From Calendula officinalis (taxonomy: Eukaryota > Streptophyta > Magnoliopsida > Asterales > Asteraceae), in the NCBI GenBank assembly GCA_963853835.1, contig OY970835.1:12406501-12470500 (forward strand): a stretch of DNA of 64,000 bases, in the 5' to 3' direction. Both the position numbers and the translations under genes were made by a program. Numbering within the stretch: the first letter of the stretch is position 1; each line of letters starts with the position of its first letter. The notes beneath the pieces are model-generated. The model was given only the letters and a program-made list of their open reading frames with translations. It did no database searches and was not told where the DNA came from. Positions 9,115 through 21,885 of this stretch are shown piece after piece.

Positions 9115-9823
9115 TGTTAGGGCAAAGCCCATGTCCCTTGTTATCTTATGATTACAAAACAAACAAGTGGGGCAGATCTCATACTGAGCTACTCAGTATA
9201 GGTCTGATACTGAGTAGATAGACGTCGATCAGATATGACAGCACAATACCTTTGAAGATGATCACAAATGAGTTGCACTGACCTACTCAGTATCGGTCTC
9301 ATACTGAGCTACTCAGTATATGTCTGATACTGGGTAGAATGACCGAGTTATCCGTGCATGATCTTCTGCCCCCAACTTGTTGGTACTAGTGTTAAGTCTC
9401 AGTCCTATACTGAGTGGTCAGTATTGGGCACTCAGTATTGGAACTCAGTATTGAAACTCAATACTGAGTAGAAGGACTGAGTTAATATTTCCATGTTTAC
9501 TTAATTAGTCAAATCTTTTAATCATGGTATGTATTTATTAGAATTGGGAGATACATATAGAATAGGGTTAATTGTAAAACCTCTATACATTATAAATAAA
9601 GCTTTAGTCTTTAGTTGTTAAGCATCCTTTTGGATCCCGGTTGATCATTTGTGTGGATCACCGGTAACCCAATTCTAAATGTAACACTTTGTGGAGTGTT
9701 CTTGGTTATTCCGCAACCAAGAACACATTTTATACGTTTGTGCTTAATAAGAATAATCGTATGACATATATGATCTTGTTTTTACCGATTTTACTAACAA
9801 TATTGGGGTTCGTGGGTCCTACA
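9115..9823 (+). repeat. 3' LTR of locus C (709 bp)
   Basis: Ends CCTACA, then CATTT. It has ACTGGGTAGAATG and GCCCCCAAC, shared with the 3' LTRs of D and I, whereas A, E and G have ACTGAGTAG and GCCCTCAAC. The TATA box reads TATAAATAAAG at 9591. Confidence 0.95.
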
Positions 9824-12800
9824 CATTTTCGGCCCGAACTTCAACCTCTGCCCGAACTGCAACCTCGGCCCGAACTCCAACCTCGGCCCGAACTTCAACC
9901 TCGGCCCGAACATCATCCTCGGCCCGAACACCACTTCGGCCTGAACACCACTTCGGCCCGAACATCCCACTTCGGCCCGAACACCACTTCGGCCCGAACA
10001 TTCCTCTTCGGCCCGAACTCTTCAATATCCAAGATTGTGTGACAAAAGGTGCTATACTAAAACATTCATAACTTTCAGCTCGGGTGTCCGTTTCACGCCC
10101 ACGAGTAACCAAAATAGCTAGTTCGTTCGTCACTGCCAAGAACAAGTTCGGCCCGAACTCTTCACTCTTCCCGGCCCGAACTTCAACCTCGGCCCGAACT
10201 TCAACCTCGGCCCGAACTCCGACCTCGGCCCGAACTTCAACCTCGGCCCGAACATCATCCTCGGCCCGAACACCGAACTTCGGCCCGAACACCACTTCGA
10301 ACCGAACACCACTTCGGCCCGAACATCCCACTTCGGCCCGTACACCACTTCGGCCCGAACATCCCTCTTCGGCCCGAACTCTTCAATATCCAAGATTGTG
10401 TGACAAAAGGTGCTATACTAAAACATTCATAACTTTCAGCTCGGGTGTCCGTTTCACGCCCACGAGTAACCAAAATAGCTGGTTCGTTCGTCACTGCCAA
10501 GAACAAGTTCGGCCCGAACTCTTCACTGTTCCCGGCCCTAACTTAATTTTCGGCCCGAACTTCAACCTCGGCCCGAACATCATCCTCGGTTCGAACACCG
10601 AACTTCGGCCCGAACACCACTTCGGCCCGAACATCCCACTTCGGCCCGAACACCACTTCGGCCCGAACATCCCTCTTAGGCCCGAACTCTTCAATATCCA
10701 AGATTGTGTGACAAAAGGTGCTATACTAAAACATTCATAACTTTTAGCTCGGGTGTCCGTTTCACGCCCACGAGTAACCAAAATAGCTGGTTCGTTCGTC
10801 ACTGCCAAGAACAAGTTCGGCCCGAACTCTTCACTGTTCCCGGCCCGAACTACATTTTCGGCCCGAACTTCAACGTCGGCCCGAACTCCGACCTCGGCCC
10901 GAACTTCAACCTCGGCCCGAACATCATCCTCGGCCCGAACACCGAACTTCGGCCCGAACACCACTTCGTCCCGAACATCCCACTTCGGCCCGACACCACT
11001 TCGGCCCGACACCACTTCGGCCCGAACATCCCTCTTCGGCCCGAACTCTTCAATATCCAAGATTGTGTGACAAAAGGTGCTATACTAAAACATTCATAAC
11101 TTTCAGCTCGGGTGTCCGTTTCACGCCCACGAGTAACCAAAATAGCTGGTTTGTTCGTCACTGCCAAGAACAAGTTCGAACCGAACTCTTCACTGTTCCC
11201 GGCCCGAACTTCATTTTCGCCCCGAACTTCAACATCGGCCCGAACTTCAACCTCGGCCCGAACTCCGACCTAGGCCCGAACTTCAACCTCGGTCCGAACA
11301 TCATCCTCGGCCCGAACACCGAACTTCGGCCCGACCACCACTTCGGCCCGAACACCACTTCGGCCCGAACATCCCACTTCGGCCCGAACACCACTTCGGC
11401 CCGAACATCCCTCTTCGGCCCGAACTCTTCAATATCCAAGATTGTGTGACAAAAGGTGCTATATTAAAACATTCTTAACTTTCAGATCGGGTGTCCGTTT
11501 CACGCCCACGAGTAACCAAAATAGCTGGTTCGTTCGTCACTGCCAAGAACAAGTTCGGCCCGAACTCTTCACTGTTCCCGGCCCGAACTTCATTTTCGGC
11601 CCGAACTCCAACCTCGGCCCGAACTCCGACCTCGGCCCGAACTTCAACCTCGGCCCGGACATCATCCTCTGCCCGAACACCACTTCGGCCCGAACACCAC
11701 TTCGGCCCGAACATCCCACTTCGGCCCGAACACCACTTCGGCCCGAACACCACTTCGGCCCGAACATCCCTCTTCGGCCCGAACTCTTCAATATCCAAGA
11801 TTGTGTGACAAAAGGTGCTATACTAAAACATTCATAACTTTCAGCTCGGGTGTCCGTTTCACGCCCACGAGTAACCAAAATAGCTGGTTCGTTCGTCACT
11901 GCCAAGAACAAGTTCGGCCCGAACTCTTCACTGTTCCCGGCCCGAACTTCATTTTCGCCCCGAACTTCAACCTCGGCCCGAACTTCAACCTCGGCCCGAA
12001 CTCCGACCTCGGCCCGAACTGCAACCTCGGCCCGAACATCATCCTCGGCCCGAAAACCGAACTTCGGCCCGAACACCACTTCGGCCCGAACACCACTTCG
12101 GCCCGAACATCCCACTTCGGCCCGAACACCACTTCGGCCCGAACATCCCTCTTCGGCCCGAACTCTTCAATATCCAAGATTGTGTGACAAAAGGTGCTAT
12201 ACTAAAACATTCATAACTTTCAGCTCGGGTGTCCGTTTCACGCCCACGAGTAACAAAAATAGCTGGTTCGTTCGTCATTACCAAGAACAAGTTCGGCCCA
12301 AACTCTTCACTGTTCCCGGCCCGAACTTCATTTTCGGCCCGAACTTCAACCTCGGCCCGAACTTCAACCTCGGCCCGAACTCCGACCTCGGCCCGAACTT
12401 CAACCTCGGCCCGAACAGCATCCTCGGCCCGAACACCGAACTTCGGCCCGAACACCACTTCGGCCCGAACACCACTTCGGCCCGAACATCCCTCTTAGGT
12501 CCGAACTCTTCAATATCCAAGATTGTGTGACAAAAGGTGCCATACTAAAACATTCATAACTTTCAGCTCGGGTGTCCGTTTCACGCCCACGAGTAACCAA
12601 AATAGCTGGTTCGTTCGTCACTTCCAAGAAGAAGTTCGGCTCGAACTCTTCACTGTTCCCGGCCCGAACTACATTTTCGGCCCGAACTTCAACCTCGGCC
12701 CGAACTCCGTCCTCGGCCCGAACTTCAACCTCGGCCCGAACATCATCCTCGGCCCGAACACCGAACTTCGGCCCGAACACCACTTCGGCCCGAACATCCC

Positions 12801-15800
12801 ACTTCGGCCCGACACCACTTCGGCCCGAACATCCCTCTTCGGCCCGAACTCTTCAATATCCAAGATTGTGTGACAAAAGGTGCTATACTAAAACATTCAT
12901 AACTTTCAGCTCGGGTGTCCGTTTCACGCCCACGAGTAACCAAAATAGCTGGTTTGTTCGTCACTGCGAAGAACAAGTTCGGCCCGAACTCTTCACTGTT
13001 CCCGGCCCGAACTTCATTTTCGGCCCGAACTGCAACCTCGGCCCGAACTCCGACCTCGGCCCGAACTTCAACCTCGGCCCGGACATCATCCTCTGCCCGA
13101 ACACCACTTCGGCCCGAACACCACTTCGGCCCGAACACCACTTCGGCCCGAACATCCCACTTCGGCCCGAACACCACTTCGGCCCGAACATCCCTCTTCG
13201 GCCCGAACTCTTCAATATCCAAAAATTGTGTGACAAAAGGTGCTATATTAAAACATTCATAACTTTCTGCTCGGGTGTCCGTTTCACGCCCACGAGTAAC
13301 CAAAATAGCTGGTTTGTTCGTCACTGCCAAGAACAAGTTCGAACCGAACTCTTCACTGTTCCCGGCCCGAACTTCATTTTCGGCCCGAACTTCAACCTCG
13401 GCCCGAACTTCAACTTCGGCCCGAACTCCGACCTAGGCCCGAACTTCAACCTCGGTCCGAACATCATCCTCGGCACGAACACCGAACTTCGGCCCGAACA
13501 TCCCACTTCGGCCCGAACACCACTTCGGCCCGAACAACACTTCGGCCCGAACATCCCTCTTCGGCCCGAACTCTTCAATATCCAAGATTGTGTGACAAAA
13601 GGTGCTATATTAAAACATTCTTAACTTTCAGCTCGGGTGTCCGTTTCACGCCCACGAGTAACCAAAATAGCTGGTTCGTTCGTCACTGCCAAGAACAAGT
13701 TCGGCCCGAACTCTTCACCGTTCCCGGCCCGAACTTCATTTTCGGCCCGAACTTCATTTTCGGCCCGAACTTCAACCTCGGCCCGAACTCCGACCTCGGC
13801 CCGAACTTCAACCTCGGCCCGGACATCATCCTCTGCCCGAACACCACTTCAGCCCGAACACCACTTGGACCCGAACACCACTTCGGCCCGAACATCCCAC
13901 TTCGGCCCGAACACCACTTCGGCCCGAACATCCTTCTTCGGCCCGAACTCTTCAATATCCAAGATTGTGTGACAAAAGGTGCTATATTAAAACATTCTTA
14001 ACTTTCAGCTCGGGTGTCCGTTTCACGCCCACGAGTAACCAAAATAGCTGGTTCGTTCGTCACTGCGAAGAACAAGTTCGGCCCGAACTCTTCACTGTTC
14101 CCGGCCCGAACTTCATTTTCGGCCCGAACTTCAACCTCGGCCCGAACTCCGACCTCGGCCCGAACTTCAACCTCGGCCAGGACATCATCCTCTGCCCGAA
14201 CACCACTTCGGCCCGAACACCACTTCGGCCCGAACACCACTTCGGCCCGAACATCCCACTTCGGCCCGAACACCACTTCGGCCCGAACATCCCTCTTCGG
14301 CCCGAACTCTTCAATATCCAAGATTGTGTGACAAAAGGTGCTATACTAAAACATTCATAACTTTCAGCTCGGGTGTCCGTTTCACGCCCACGAGTAACCA
14401 AAATAGCTGGTTCGTTCGTCACTGCCAAGAACAAGTTCGGCCCGAACTCTTCACTGTTCCCGGCCCGAACTTCATTTTCGGCCCGAACTTCAACCTCGGC
14501 CCGAACTTAAACCTCGGCCCGAACTCCGACCTCGGCCCGAACTTCAACCTCGGCCCGAACATTATCCTCGGCCCGAACAACGAACTTCGGCCAAAACACC
14601 AATTCGGCCCGAACATCCCACTTCGGCCCGAACACCACTTCGGCCCGAACATCCCTCTTAGGCCCGAACTCTTCAATATCCAAGATTGTGTGACAAAAGG
14701 TGCTATACTAAAACATTCATAACTTTCAGCTCGGGTGTCTGTTTCACGCCCACGAGTAACAAAATAGCTGGTTCGTTCGTCACTGCCAAGAAGAAGTTCG
14801 GCCCGAACTCTTCACTGTTCCCGTCCCGAACTACATTTTCGGCCCGAACTTCAACCTCGGCCCGAACTCCAACCTCGGCCCGAACTTCAACCTCAGCCCG
14901 AACATCATCCTCGGCCCGAACACCGAACTTCGGCCCGAACACCACTTCGGCCCGAACATCCCACTTCGGCCCGACACCACTTCGGCCCGAACATCCCTCT
15001 TCGGCCCGAACTCTTCAATATCCAAGATTGTGTGACAAAAGGTGCTATACTAAAACATTCATAACTTTCAGCTCGGGTGTCCGTTTCACGCCCACGAGTA
15101 ACCAAAATGGCTGGTTTGTTCGTCACTGCCAAGAACAAGTTCGAACCGAACTCTTCACTGTTCCCGGCCCGAACTTCATTTTCGGCCCGAACTTCAACCT
15201 CGGCCCGAACTTCAACTTCGGCCCGAACTCCGACCTAGGCCCGAACTTCAACCTCGGTCCGAACATCATCCTCGGCCCGAACACCGAACTTCGGCCCGAA
15301 CACCACTTCGGCCCGAACACCACTTCGGCCCGAACATCCCACTTCGGCCCGAACACCACTTCGGCCCGAACACCACTTCGCCCCGAACATCCCTCTTCGG
15401 CCCGAACTCTTCAATATCCAAGATTGTGTGACAAAAGGTGCTATATTAAAACATTCTTAACTTTCAGCTCGGGTGTCTGTTTCACGCCCACGAGTAACCA
15501 AAATAGCTGGTTCGTTCGTCACTGCCAAGAACAAGTTCGGCCCGAACTCTTCACTGTTCCCGGCCCGAACTTCATTTTCGGCCCGAACTTCAACCTCGGC
15601 CCGAACTCCGACCTCGGCCCGAACTTCAACCTCGGCCCGGACATCATCCTCTGCCCGAACACCACTTCGGCCCGAACACCACTTCGGCCCGAACACCACT
15701 TCGGCCCGAACATCCCACTTCGGCCCGAACACCACTTCGGCCCGAACATCCCTTTTCGGCCCGAACTCTTCAATATCTAAGATTGTGTGACAAAAGGTGC

Positions 15801-18067
15801 TATACTAAAACATTCATAACTTTCAGCTCGGGTGTCCGTTTCACGCCCACGAGTAACCAAAATAGCTGGTTCGTTCGTCACTGCCAAGAACAAGTTCGGC
15901 CCGAACTCTTCACTGTTCCCGGCCCGAACTTCATTTTCGGCCCGAACTTCAACCTCGGCCCGAACTTCAACCTCGGCCAGAACTCCGACCTCGGCCCGAA
16001 CTTCAACCTCGGCCCGAACATCATCCTCGGCCCGAACACCGAACTTCGGCCCGAACACCACTTCGGCCCGAACACCACTTCGGCCCGAACATCCCACTTC
16101 GGCCCGAACACCACTTCGGCCCAGACATCCCTCTTCGGCCCGAACTCTTCAATATCCAAGTTTGTGTGACAAAAGGTGCTATACTAAAACATTCATAACT
16201 TTCAGCTCGGGTGTCCGTTTCACGCCCACGAGTAACCAAAATAGCTGGTTCGTTCGTCACTGCCAAGAACAAGTTCGGCCCAAACTCTTCACTGTTCCCG
16301 GCCCGAACTTCATTTTCGGCCCGAACTTCAACCTCGGCCCGAACTTCAACCTCGGCCCGAACTCCGACCTCGGCCCGAACTTCAACCTCGGCCCGAACAT
16401 CATCCTCGGCCCGAACACCGAACTTCGGTCCGGACACCACTTCGGCCCGAACATCCCACTTCGGCCCGAACATCCCTCTTCGGCCCGAACTCTTCAATAT
16501 CCAAGATTGTGTGACAAAAGGAGCTATATTAAAACATTCTTAACTTTCAGCTCGGGTGTCCGTTTCACGCCCACGAGTAACCAAAATAGCTGGTTCGTTC
16601 GTCACTGCCAAGAACAAGTTCGGCCCGAACTCTTCACTGTTCCCGGCCCGAACTTCATTTTCGGCCCGAACTTCAACCTCGGCCCGAACTTCAACCTCGG
16701 CCCGAACTCCGACCTCGGCCCGAACTCCAACCTCGGTCCGGACATCACCCTCGGCCCGAACACCACCCTCGGCCCGAACACCACTTCGGCCCGAACACCA
16801 CTTCGGCCCGAACATCCCACTTCGGCCCGAACACCACTTCGGCCCGAACATCCCTCTTTAGCCCGAACTCTTCAATATCCAAGATTGTGTGACAAAAGGT
16901 GCTATACTAAAACATTCATAACTTTCAGCTCGGGTGTCCGTTTCACGCCCACGAGTAACCAATATTGCTGGTTCGTTCGTCACTGCCAAGAACAAGTTCG
17001 GCCCGAACTCTTCACTGTTCCCGGCCTGAACTTCATTTTCGGCCCGACTTCAACCTTGGCCCGAACTTCAACCTCGGTCCGAACTCCGACCTCGGCACGA
17101 ACACCGAACTTCGGCCCGAACACCACTTCGGCCCGAACACCACTTCGGCCCGAACATCCCACTTCGGCCCGAACACCACTTCGGCCCGAACTCTTCAATA
17201 TCCAAGATTGTGTGACAAAAGGTGCTATACTAAAACATTCATAACATTCAGCTCGGGTGTCCGTTTCACGCCCACGAGTAACCAAAATAGCTGGTTCGTT
17301 CGTCACTACCAAGAACAAGTTCGGCCCGAACTCTTCACTGTTCCCGGCCCGAACTTCGTTTTCGGCTCGAACTTCAACCTCGGCCCGAACTTCAACCTCG
17401 GCCCGAACTCCGACCTCGGCCCGAACTTCAACCTCGGCCCGAACATCATCCTCGGCCCGAACACCGAACTTCGGTCCGAACACCACTTCGGCCCGAACAT
17501 CCCACTTCGGCCCGAACACCACTTCGGCCCGAACATCCCTCTTCGGCCCGAACTATTCAATATCCAAGATTGTGTGATAAAAGGAGCTATATTAAAACAT
17601 TCTTAACTTTCAGCTCGGGTGTCCGTTTCACGCCCACGAGTAACCAAAATAGCTGGTTCGTTCGTCACTGCCAAGAACAAGTTCGGCTCGAACTCTTCAC
17701 TGTTCCCGGCCCGAACTTCATTTTCGGCCCGAACTTCAACCTCGGCCCGAACTCCGACCTCGGCCCGAACTTCAACCTCGGCCCGAACATCATCCTCGGC
17801 CCGAACACCGAACTTCGGCCCGAACACCACTTTGGCCCGAACATCCTACTTCGGCCCGAACACCACTTCAGCCCGAACATCCCTCTTCGGCCTGAACTCT
17901 TCAATATCCAAGATTGTGTGACAAAAGGTGCTATACTAAAACATTCATAACTTTCAGCTCGAGTGTCCGTTTCACACCCACGAGTAACCAAAATAGCTGG
18001 TTCGTTCGTCACTGCCAAGAACAAGTTCGGCCCGAACTCTTCACTGTTCCCGGCCCGAACTTCATTT
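9824..18067. repeat. Satellite 2 array, block 4 (8.2 kb, uninterrupted)
   Basis: About 23 monomers without insertion. The first 1.5-2 kb is related to 39491-41.5 kb, consistent with the ~29.6-kb duplication that also covers A-B-C. Two monomer subtypes mix here: the common one (ATACTAAAACATTCATAAC) and a second with ATATTAAAACATTCTTAAC, often with GGACATCATCCTCTGCCC in the tail (for example near 11461, 13611, 13985 and 15445). From about 15.4 kb the block is collinear with 28.0-30.7 kb at an offset of about 12,600-12,650 bp. It ends with a class-2 flank (CTCGAGTG, CACACCC) at locus D. The longest open frame in the window (470 codons from 15832) lies here and is a repeat artefact. Confidence 0.95.
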
Positions 18068-18408
18068 TGTTAGGGCAAAGCCCATGTCCCTTGTTATCTT
18101 ATGATTACAAAACAAACAAGTGGGGCAGATCTCATACTGAGCTACTCAGTATAGGTCTGATACTGAGTAGATAGACGTCGATCAGATATGACAGCACAAA
18201 ACCTTTGAAGATGATCACAAATGAGTTGCACTGACCTACTCAGTACCGGTAACCCAATTCTAAATGTAACACTTTGTGGAGTGTTCTTGGTTATTCCGCA
18301 ACCAAGAACACATTTTATACGTTTGTGCTTAATAAGAATAATCGTATGACGTATATGATCTTGTTTTTACCGATTTTACTAACAATATTGGGGTTCGTGG
18401 GTTCTACA
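18068..18408 (+). repeat. 5' LTR of locus D, internally deleted (341 bp)
   Basis: CAGTA joins directly to CCGGTAACCC, removing the equivalent of 2932-3299 in LTR A: most of the TACTGAG array and the TATA box. The same join is at 21711 (E) and 30881 (G). The LTR ends GGTTCTACA, one base different from the others. Confidence 0.95.
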
Positions 18409-18410
18409 AT

Positions 18411-18422
18411 TGGTATCAGAGC
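18411..18422 (+). other. Primer-binding site, locus D
   Basis: TGGTATCAGAGC, a perfect 12-base match to the complement of the initiator tRNA-Met 3' end, two bases after the LTR. Confidence 0.92.
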
Positions 18423-19760
18423 GGTTCAAAGTTATCTACAACTTTGAAGATCTTTTAACCCTATATAATGTTGAAGATCAAGTCTTTTCATATAGAAGAA
18501 CTATGCAGAATTTTCATCATTTTCTGCGCACGGGTAGAAGAAATGTCGGATCTCCTTCGTTAACAGTCGAATATGTGTGAAATTTGAACAGGAGGCTCTC
18601 AACACACAGACACACAATCTGACCGTTCAGTTTTGTATTTGAAGATTCGCGTAGAGCGATATGGTAGGCGCATCAGGTCATATATTTTGTTTTTTATTCC
18701 TTACCTGCTGGGCAGCCATGGAAGAAAATTGGCTCTCCTTCTTTAAACATCGAATGAGCGTGAAATTTTAACTGAAGGTTCACCATAATGTGTTTAATGT
18801 TTTCACCGTTCAGATCTTCAAAAGGAATCGTTAATTAAGAGATATATATTTTTGAAGATTATTGACGAATATTTATGGTATGTTTTTAATTCTGCGCAAC
18901 TGTGATAAAACGGCTATTATATCTTTTGTAACTGTTCAATTTTCATGAATTTTGGATATTATATCCATAACACATACATGTACTCGGTATCAAAATTTCA
19001 GACTGATCAGTAACATATACTGAGAGATACATATTTTCAAAGTTGCTGGTTTTCTGATACTGATTGTCTCATACTGAGTGGTCAGTATGAGACTGCTGTG
19101 ATCGTTTCAACCGTTGGATCCTTATGATTTTTGGATATGATGTTGAAGACAGGTATAGGTATGTTGTGTAAAAAATTCATAATGATCAGAAGATTATACT
19201 TGGAGATATGATTTTTTGAAGTTGCTGCAAAATTAGAGAAATGAAATTCTGCATGCTGAATTATACAAGTGAGTATGTTTCACATATTTTTCTCCTTTTA
19301 GTCATAAGAAATCATCTTAAACTGAGGAAATCTATAAGTTGATTGATTCCTTAGTGATGTTTCAAGTCAAAGATAAAATATACCGAACAGTTTAAGGAGA
19401 TGAATCTGATTCAGGGGGAGAAAACACAATGTGATATGTGTTTTCTTTATATGAAGCTAAAGTTCTTTTAAGCTAAGATGTTCATGCTAAGTTATTCAAG
19501 GGGGTACGTGTCACACATTATTTTACAATCATTTGAATCATTTCAAACTGAGGAAATCTACTAATTGAATGATTCCTTAGTGATGTTTCATTACAATTCA
19601 AATCTACCCGACAGTCTGAGAAAGGAGTCAATGATTGTGGGGGAGAAAAGTTAGTGTGATATATAGTTTCTTGAAGTACTCGGTGAATAAAGAATATGAA
19701 AAGATCTCAAAAAGAAGACGATACAAGACAAGATTGAAGATTGTTTTGTTATCATTAGAT

Positions 19761-19769
19761 AGGGGGAGA
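19761..19769 (+). other. Polypurine tract, locus D
   Basis: AGGGGGAGA ends one base before the 3' LTR at 19771. Confidence 0.9.
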
Positions 19770-19770
19770 T

Positions 19771-20439
19771 TGTTAGGGCAAAGCCCATGTCCCTTGTTAT
19801 CTTATGATTACAAAACAAACAAGTGGGGCAGATCTCATACTGAGCTACTCAGTATAGGTCTGATACTGAGTAGATAGACGTCGATCAGATATGACAGCAC
19901 AAAACCTTTGAAGATGATCACAAATGAGTTGCACTGACCTACTCAGTATCGGTCTCATACTGAGCTACTCAGTATATGTCTGATACTGGGTAGAATGACC
20001 GAGTTATCCGTGCATGATCTTCTGCCCCCAACTTGTTGGTACTAGTGTTAAGTCTCAGTCCTATACTGAGTGGTCAGTATTGGGCACTCAGTATTGGAAC
20101 TCAGTATTGAAACTCAATACTGAGTAGAAGGACTGAGTTAATATTTCCATGTTTACTTAATTAGTCAAATCTTTTAATCATGGTATGTATTTATTAGAAT
20201 TGGGAGTTACATATAGAATAGGGTTAATTGTAAAACCTCTATACATTATAAATAGAGGTTTAGTCTTTAGTTGTTAAGCATCCTTTTGGATCCCGGTTGA
20301 TCATTTGTGGAGTGTTCTTGGTTATTCCGCAACCAAGAACACATTTTATACATTTGTGCTTAATAAGAATAATCGTATGACATATATGATCTTATTTTTA
20401 CCGATTTTACTAACAATATTGGGGTTCGTGGGTCCTACA
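19771..20439 (+). repeat. 3' LTR of locus D with 40-bp deletion (669 bp)
   Basis: The LTR is class 1 in its markers. It lacks 40 bp between two TTTGTG copies: GATCATTTGTG continues straight into GAGTGTTC, so the CCGGT inverted repeat and GTAACCC segment are gone. The direct repeat at the breakpoints points to slippage or short-homology deletion. This deletion is private to D. Confidence 0.93.
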
Positions 20440-21530
20440 CATTTTCGGCCCGAACTTCAACCTCGGCCCGAACTGCAACCTCGGCCCGAACTCCGACCTC
20501 GGCCCGAACTTCAACCTCGGCCCGAACATCATCCTCGGCCCGAACACCGAACTTCGGCCTGAACACCACTTCGGCCTGAACACCACTTCGGCCCGAACAT
20601 CCCACTTCGGCCCGAACACCACTTCGGCCCGAACATCCCTCTTCGGCCCGAACTCTTCAATATCCAAGATTGTGTGACAAAAGGTGCTATACTAAAACAT
20701 TCATAACTTTCAGCTCGGGTGTCCGTTTCACGCCCACGAGTAACCAAAATAGCTGGTTCGTTCGTCACTGCCAAGAACAAGTTCGGCCCGAACTCTTCAC
20801 TGTTCCCGGCCCGAACTACATTTTCGGCCCGAACTTCAACCTCGGCCCGAACTCCGACCTCGGCCCGAACTTCAACCTCGGCCCGAACATCATCCTCGGC
20901 ACGAACACCGAACTTCGGCCCGAACACCACTTCGGCCCAAACATCCCACTTCGGCCCGAACACCACTTCGGCCCGAACATTCCTCTTCGGCCCGAACATC
21001 CCTCTTCGGCCCGAACTCTTCAATATCCAAGATTGTGTGACAAAAGGTGCTATACTAAAACATTCATAACTTTCAGCTCGGGTGTCCGTTTCATGCCCAC
21101 GAGTAACCAAAATAGCTGGTTCGTTCGTCACTGCCAAGAACAAGTTCGGCTCGAACTCTTCACTATTCCCGGCCCGAACTTCATTTTCGGCCCGAACTCC
21201 GACCTCGGCCCGAACTCCGACCTCGGCCCGAACTTCAACCTCAGCCCGAACATCATCCTCGGCCCGAACACCGAACTTCGGCCCGAACACCACTTCGGCC
21301 CGAACATCCCACTTCGGCCCGAACACCACTTCGGCCCGAACATCCCTCTTCGGCCCGAACTCTTCAATATCCAAGATTGTGTGACAAAAGGTGCTATACT
21401 AAAACATTCATAACTTTCAGCTCGAGTGTCCGTTTCACACCCACGAGTAACCAAAATAGCTGGTTCGTTCGTCACTGCCAAGAACAAGTTCGGCCCGAAC
21501 TCTTCACTGTTCCCGACCCGAACTTCATTT
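20440..21530. repeat. Satellite 2 array, block 5 (between LTR loci D and E)
   Basis: About three monomers, the shortest inter-element block. The second monomer contains a tandem duplication of a tail subunit (ATTCCTCTT followed by ATCCCTCTT near 20980-21008). The block ends with the class-2 flank CTCGAGTG. No gene is visible. Confidence 0.93.
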
Positions 21531-21871
21531 TGTTAGGGCAAAGCCCATGTCCCTTGTTATCTTATGATTACAAAACAAACAAGTGGGGCAGATCTCATAC
21601 TGAGCTACTCAGTATAGGTCTGATACTGAGTAGATAGACGTCGATCAGATATGACAGCACAAAACCTTTGAAGATGATCACAAATGAGTTGCACTGACCT
21701 ACTCAGTACCGGTAACCCAATTCTAAATGTAACACTTTGTGGAGTGTTCTTGGTTATTCCGCAACCAAGAACACATTTTATACGTTTGTGCTTAATAAGA
21801 ATAATCGTATGACGTATATGATCTTGTTTTTACCGATTTTACTAACAATATTGGGGTTCGTGGGTCCTACA
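21531..21871 (+). repeat. 5' LTR of locus E, internally deleted (341 bp)
   Basis: Same 368-bp deletion as D and G. The ends are intact (TGTTAGGG...GTCCTACA). Confidence 0.95.
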
Positions 21872-21873
21872 AT

Positions 21874-21885
21874 TGGTATCAGAGC
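21874..21885 (+). other. Primer-binding site, locus E
   Basis: TGGTATCAGAGC, perfect match to the initiator tRNA-Met 3' end complement. Confidence 0.92.

Larger units (their letters stand above)
7041..9823 (+). mobile_element. Locus C: complete two-LTR non-autonomous retrotransposon, class 1
   Basis: A 2783-bp element flanked by CATTT at 7036-7040 and 9824-9828. It has a 711-bp 5' LTR, a primer-binding site two bases after it, a 1363-bp internal region, a purine tract and a 709-bp 3' LTR. No frame encodes gag, protease, integrase, reverse transcriptase or RNase H, so it could move only with enzymes from a related autonomous element. The interior consists of about four degraded ~125-bp repeats followed by a duplicated ~200-bp segment with extra purine tracts. 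Initiator-Met priming is used by both copia and gypsy families, so superfamily cannot be set. The LTRs differ from each other by roughly a dozen changes by eye, more than the 5' LTR differs from its counterpart in locus I, which points to duplication of the locus after insertion. Confidence 0.96.
18068..20439 (+). mobile_element. Locus D: two-LTR element, class 2/class 1 recombinant
   Basis: A 2372-bp element flanked by CATTT at 18063-18067 and 20440-20444. The 5' LTR is only 341 bp owing to an internal 368-bp deletion shared with E and G, and the left satellite flank is class 2. The 3' half is different: the LTR has the class-1 markers ACTGGGTAG and GCCCCCAAC, and the interior shares ATCATTAGATAGG, GAGATGAATCTG and CTACCCGACAGTCTG with locus I. 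D therefore looks like the product of an exchange inside the element between a class-2 and a class-1 copy, which would also have removed the intervening solo locus. The 3' LTR has its own 40-bp deletion. Confidence 0.94.

Noticed and set aside
8979..9221. 80-codon frame across the purine tract into the 3' LTR (also 19635, 23099 and 38646)
   Set aside because: It spans the internal/LTR boundary, is broken by one base in G and contains no retroviral motif. Conservation among copies follows from recent duplication.
15832..17244. 470-codon open frame and many other 60-364-codon frames on both strands of satellite 2 (SARTSTSART-like and GPNFNLGPN-like peptides)
   Set aside because: Subunits of 17-19 bp rich in CGGCCCGAAC contain no stop codon in several frames, so overlapping frames are open on both strands at once. 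The frames begin and end at the same unique-segment stops in each monomer, shift frame whenever a subunit is gained or lost, and show no start context or gene structure.
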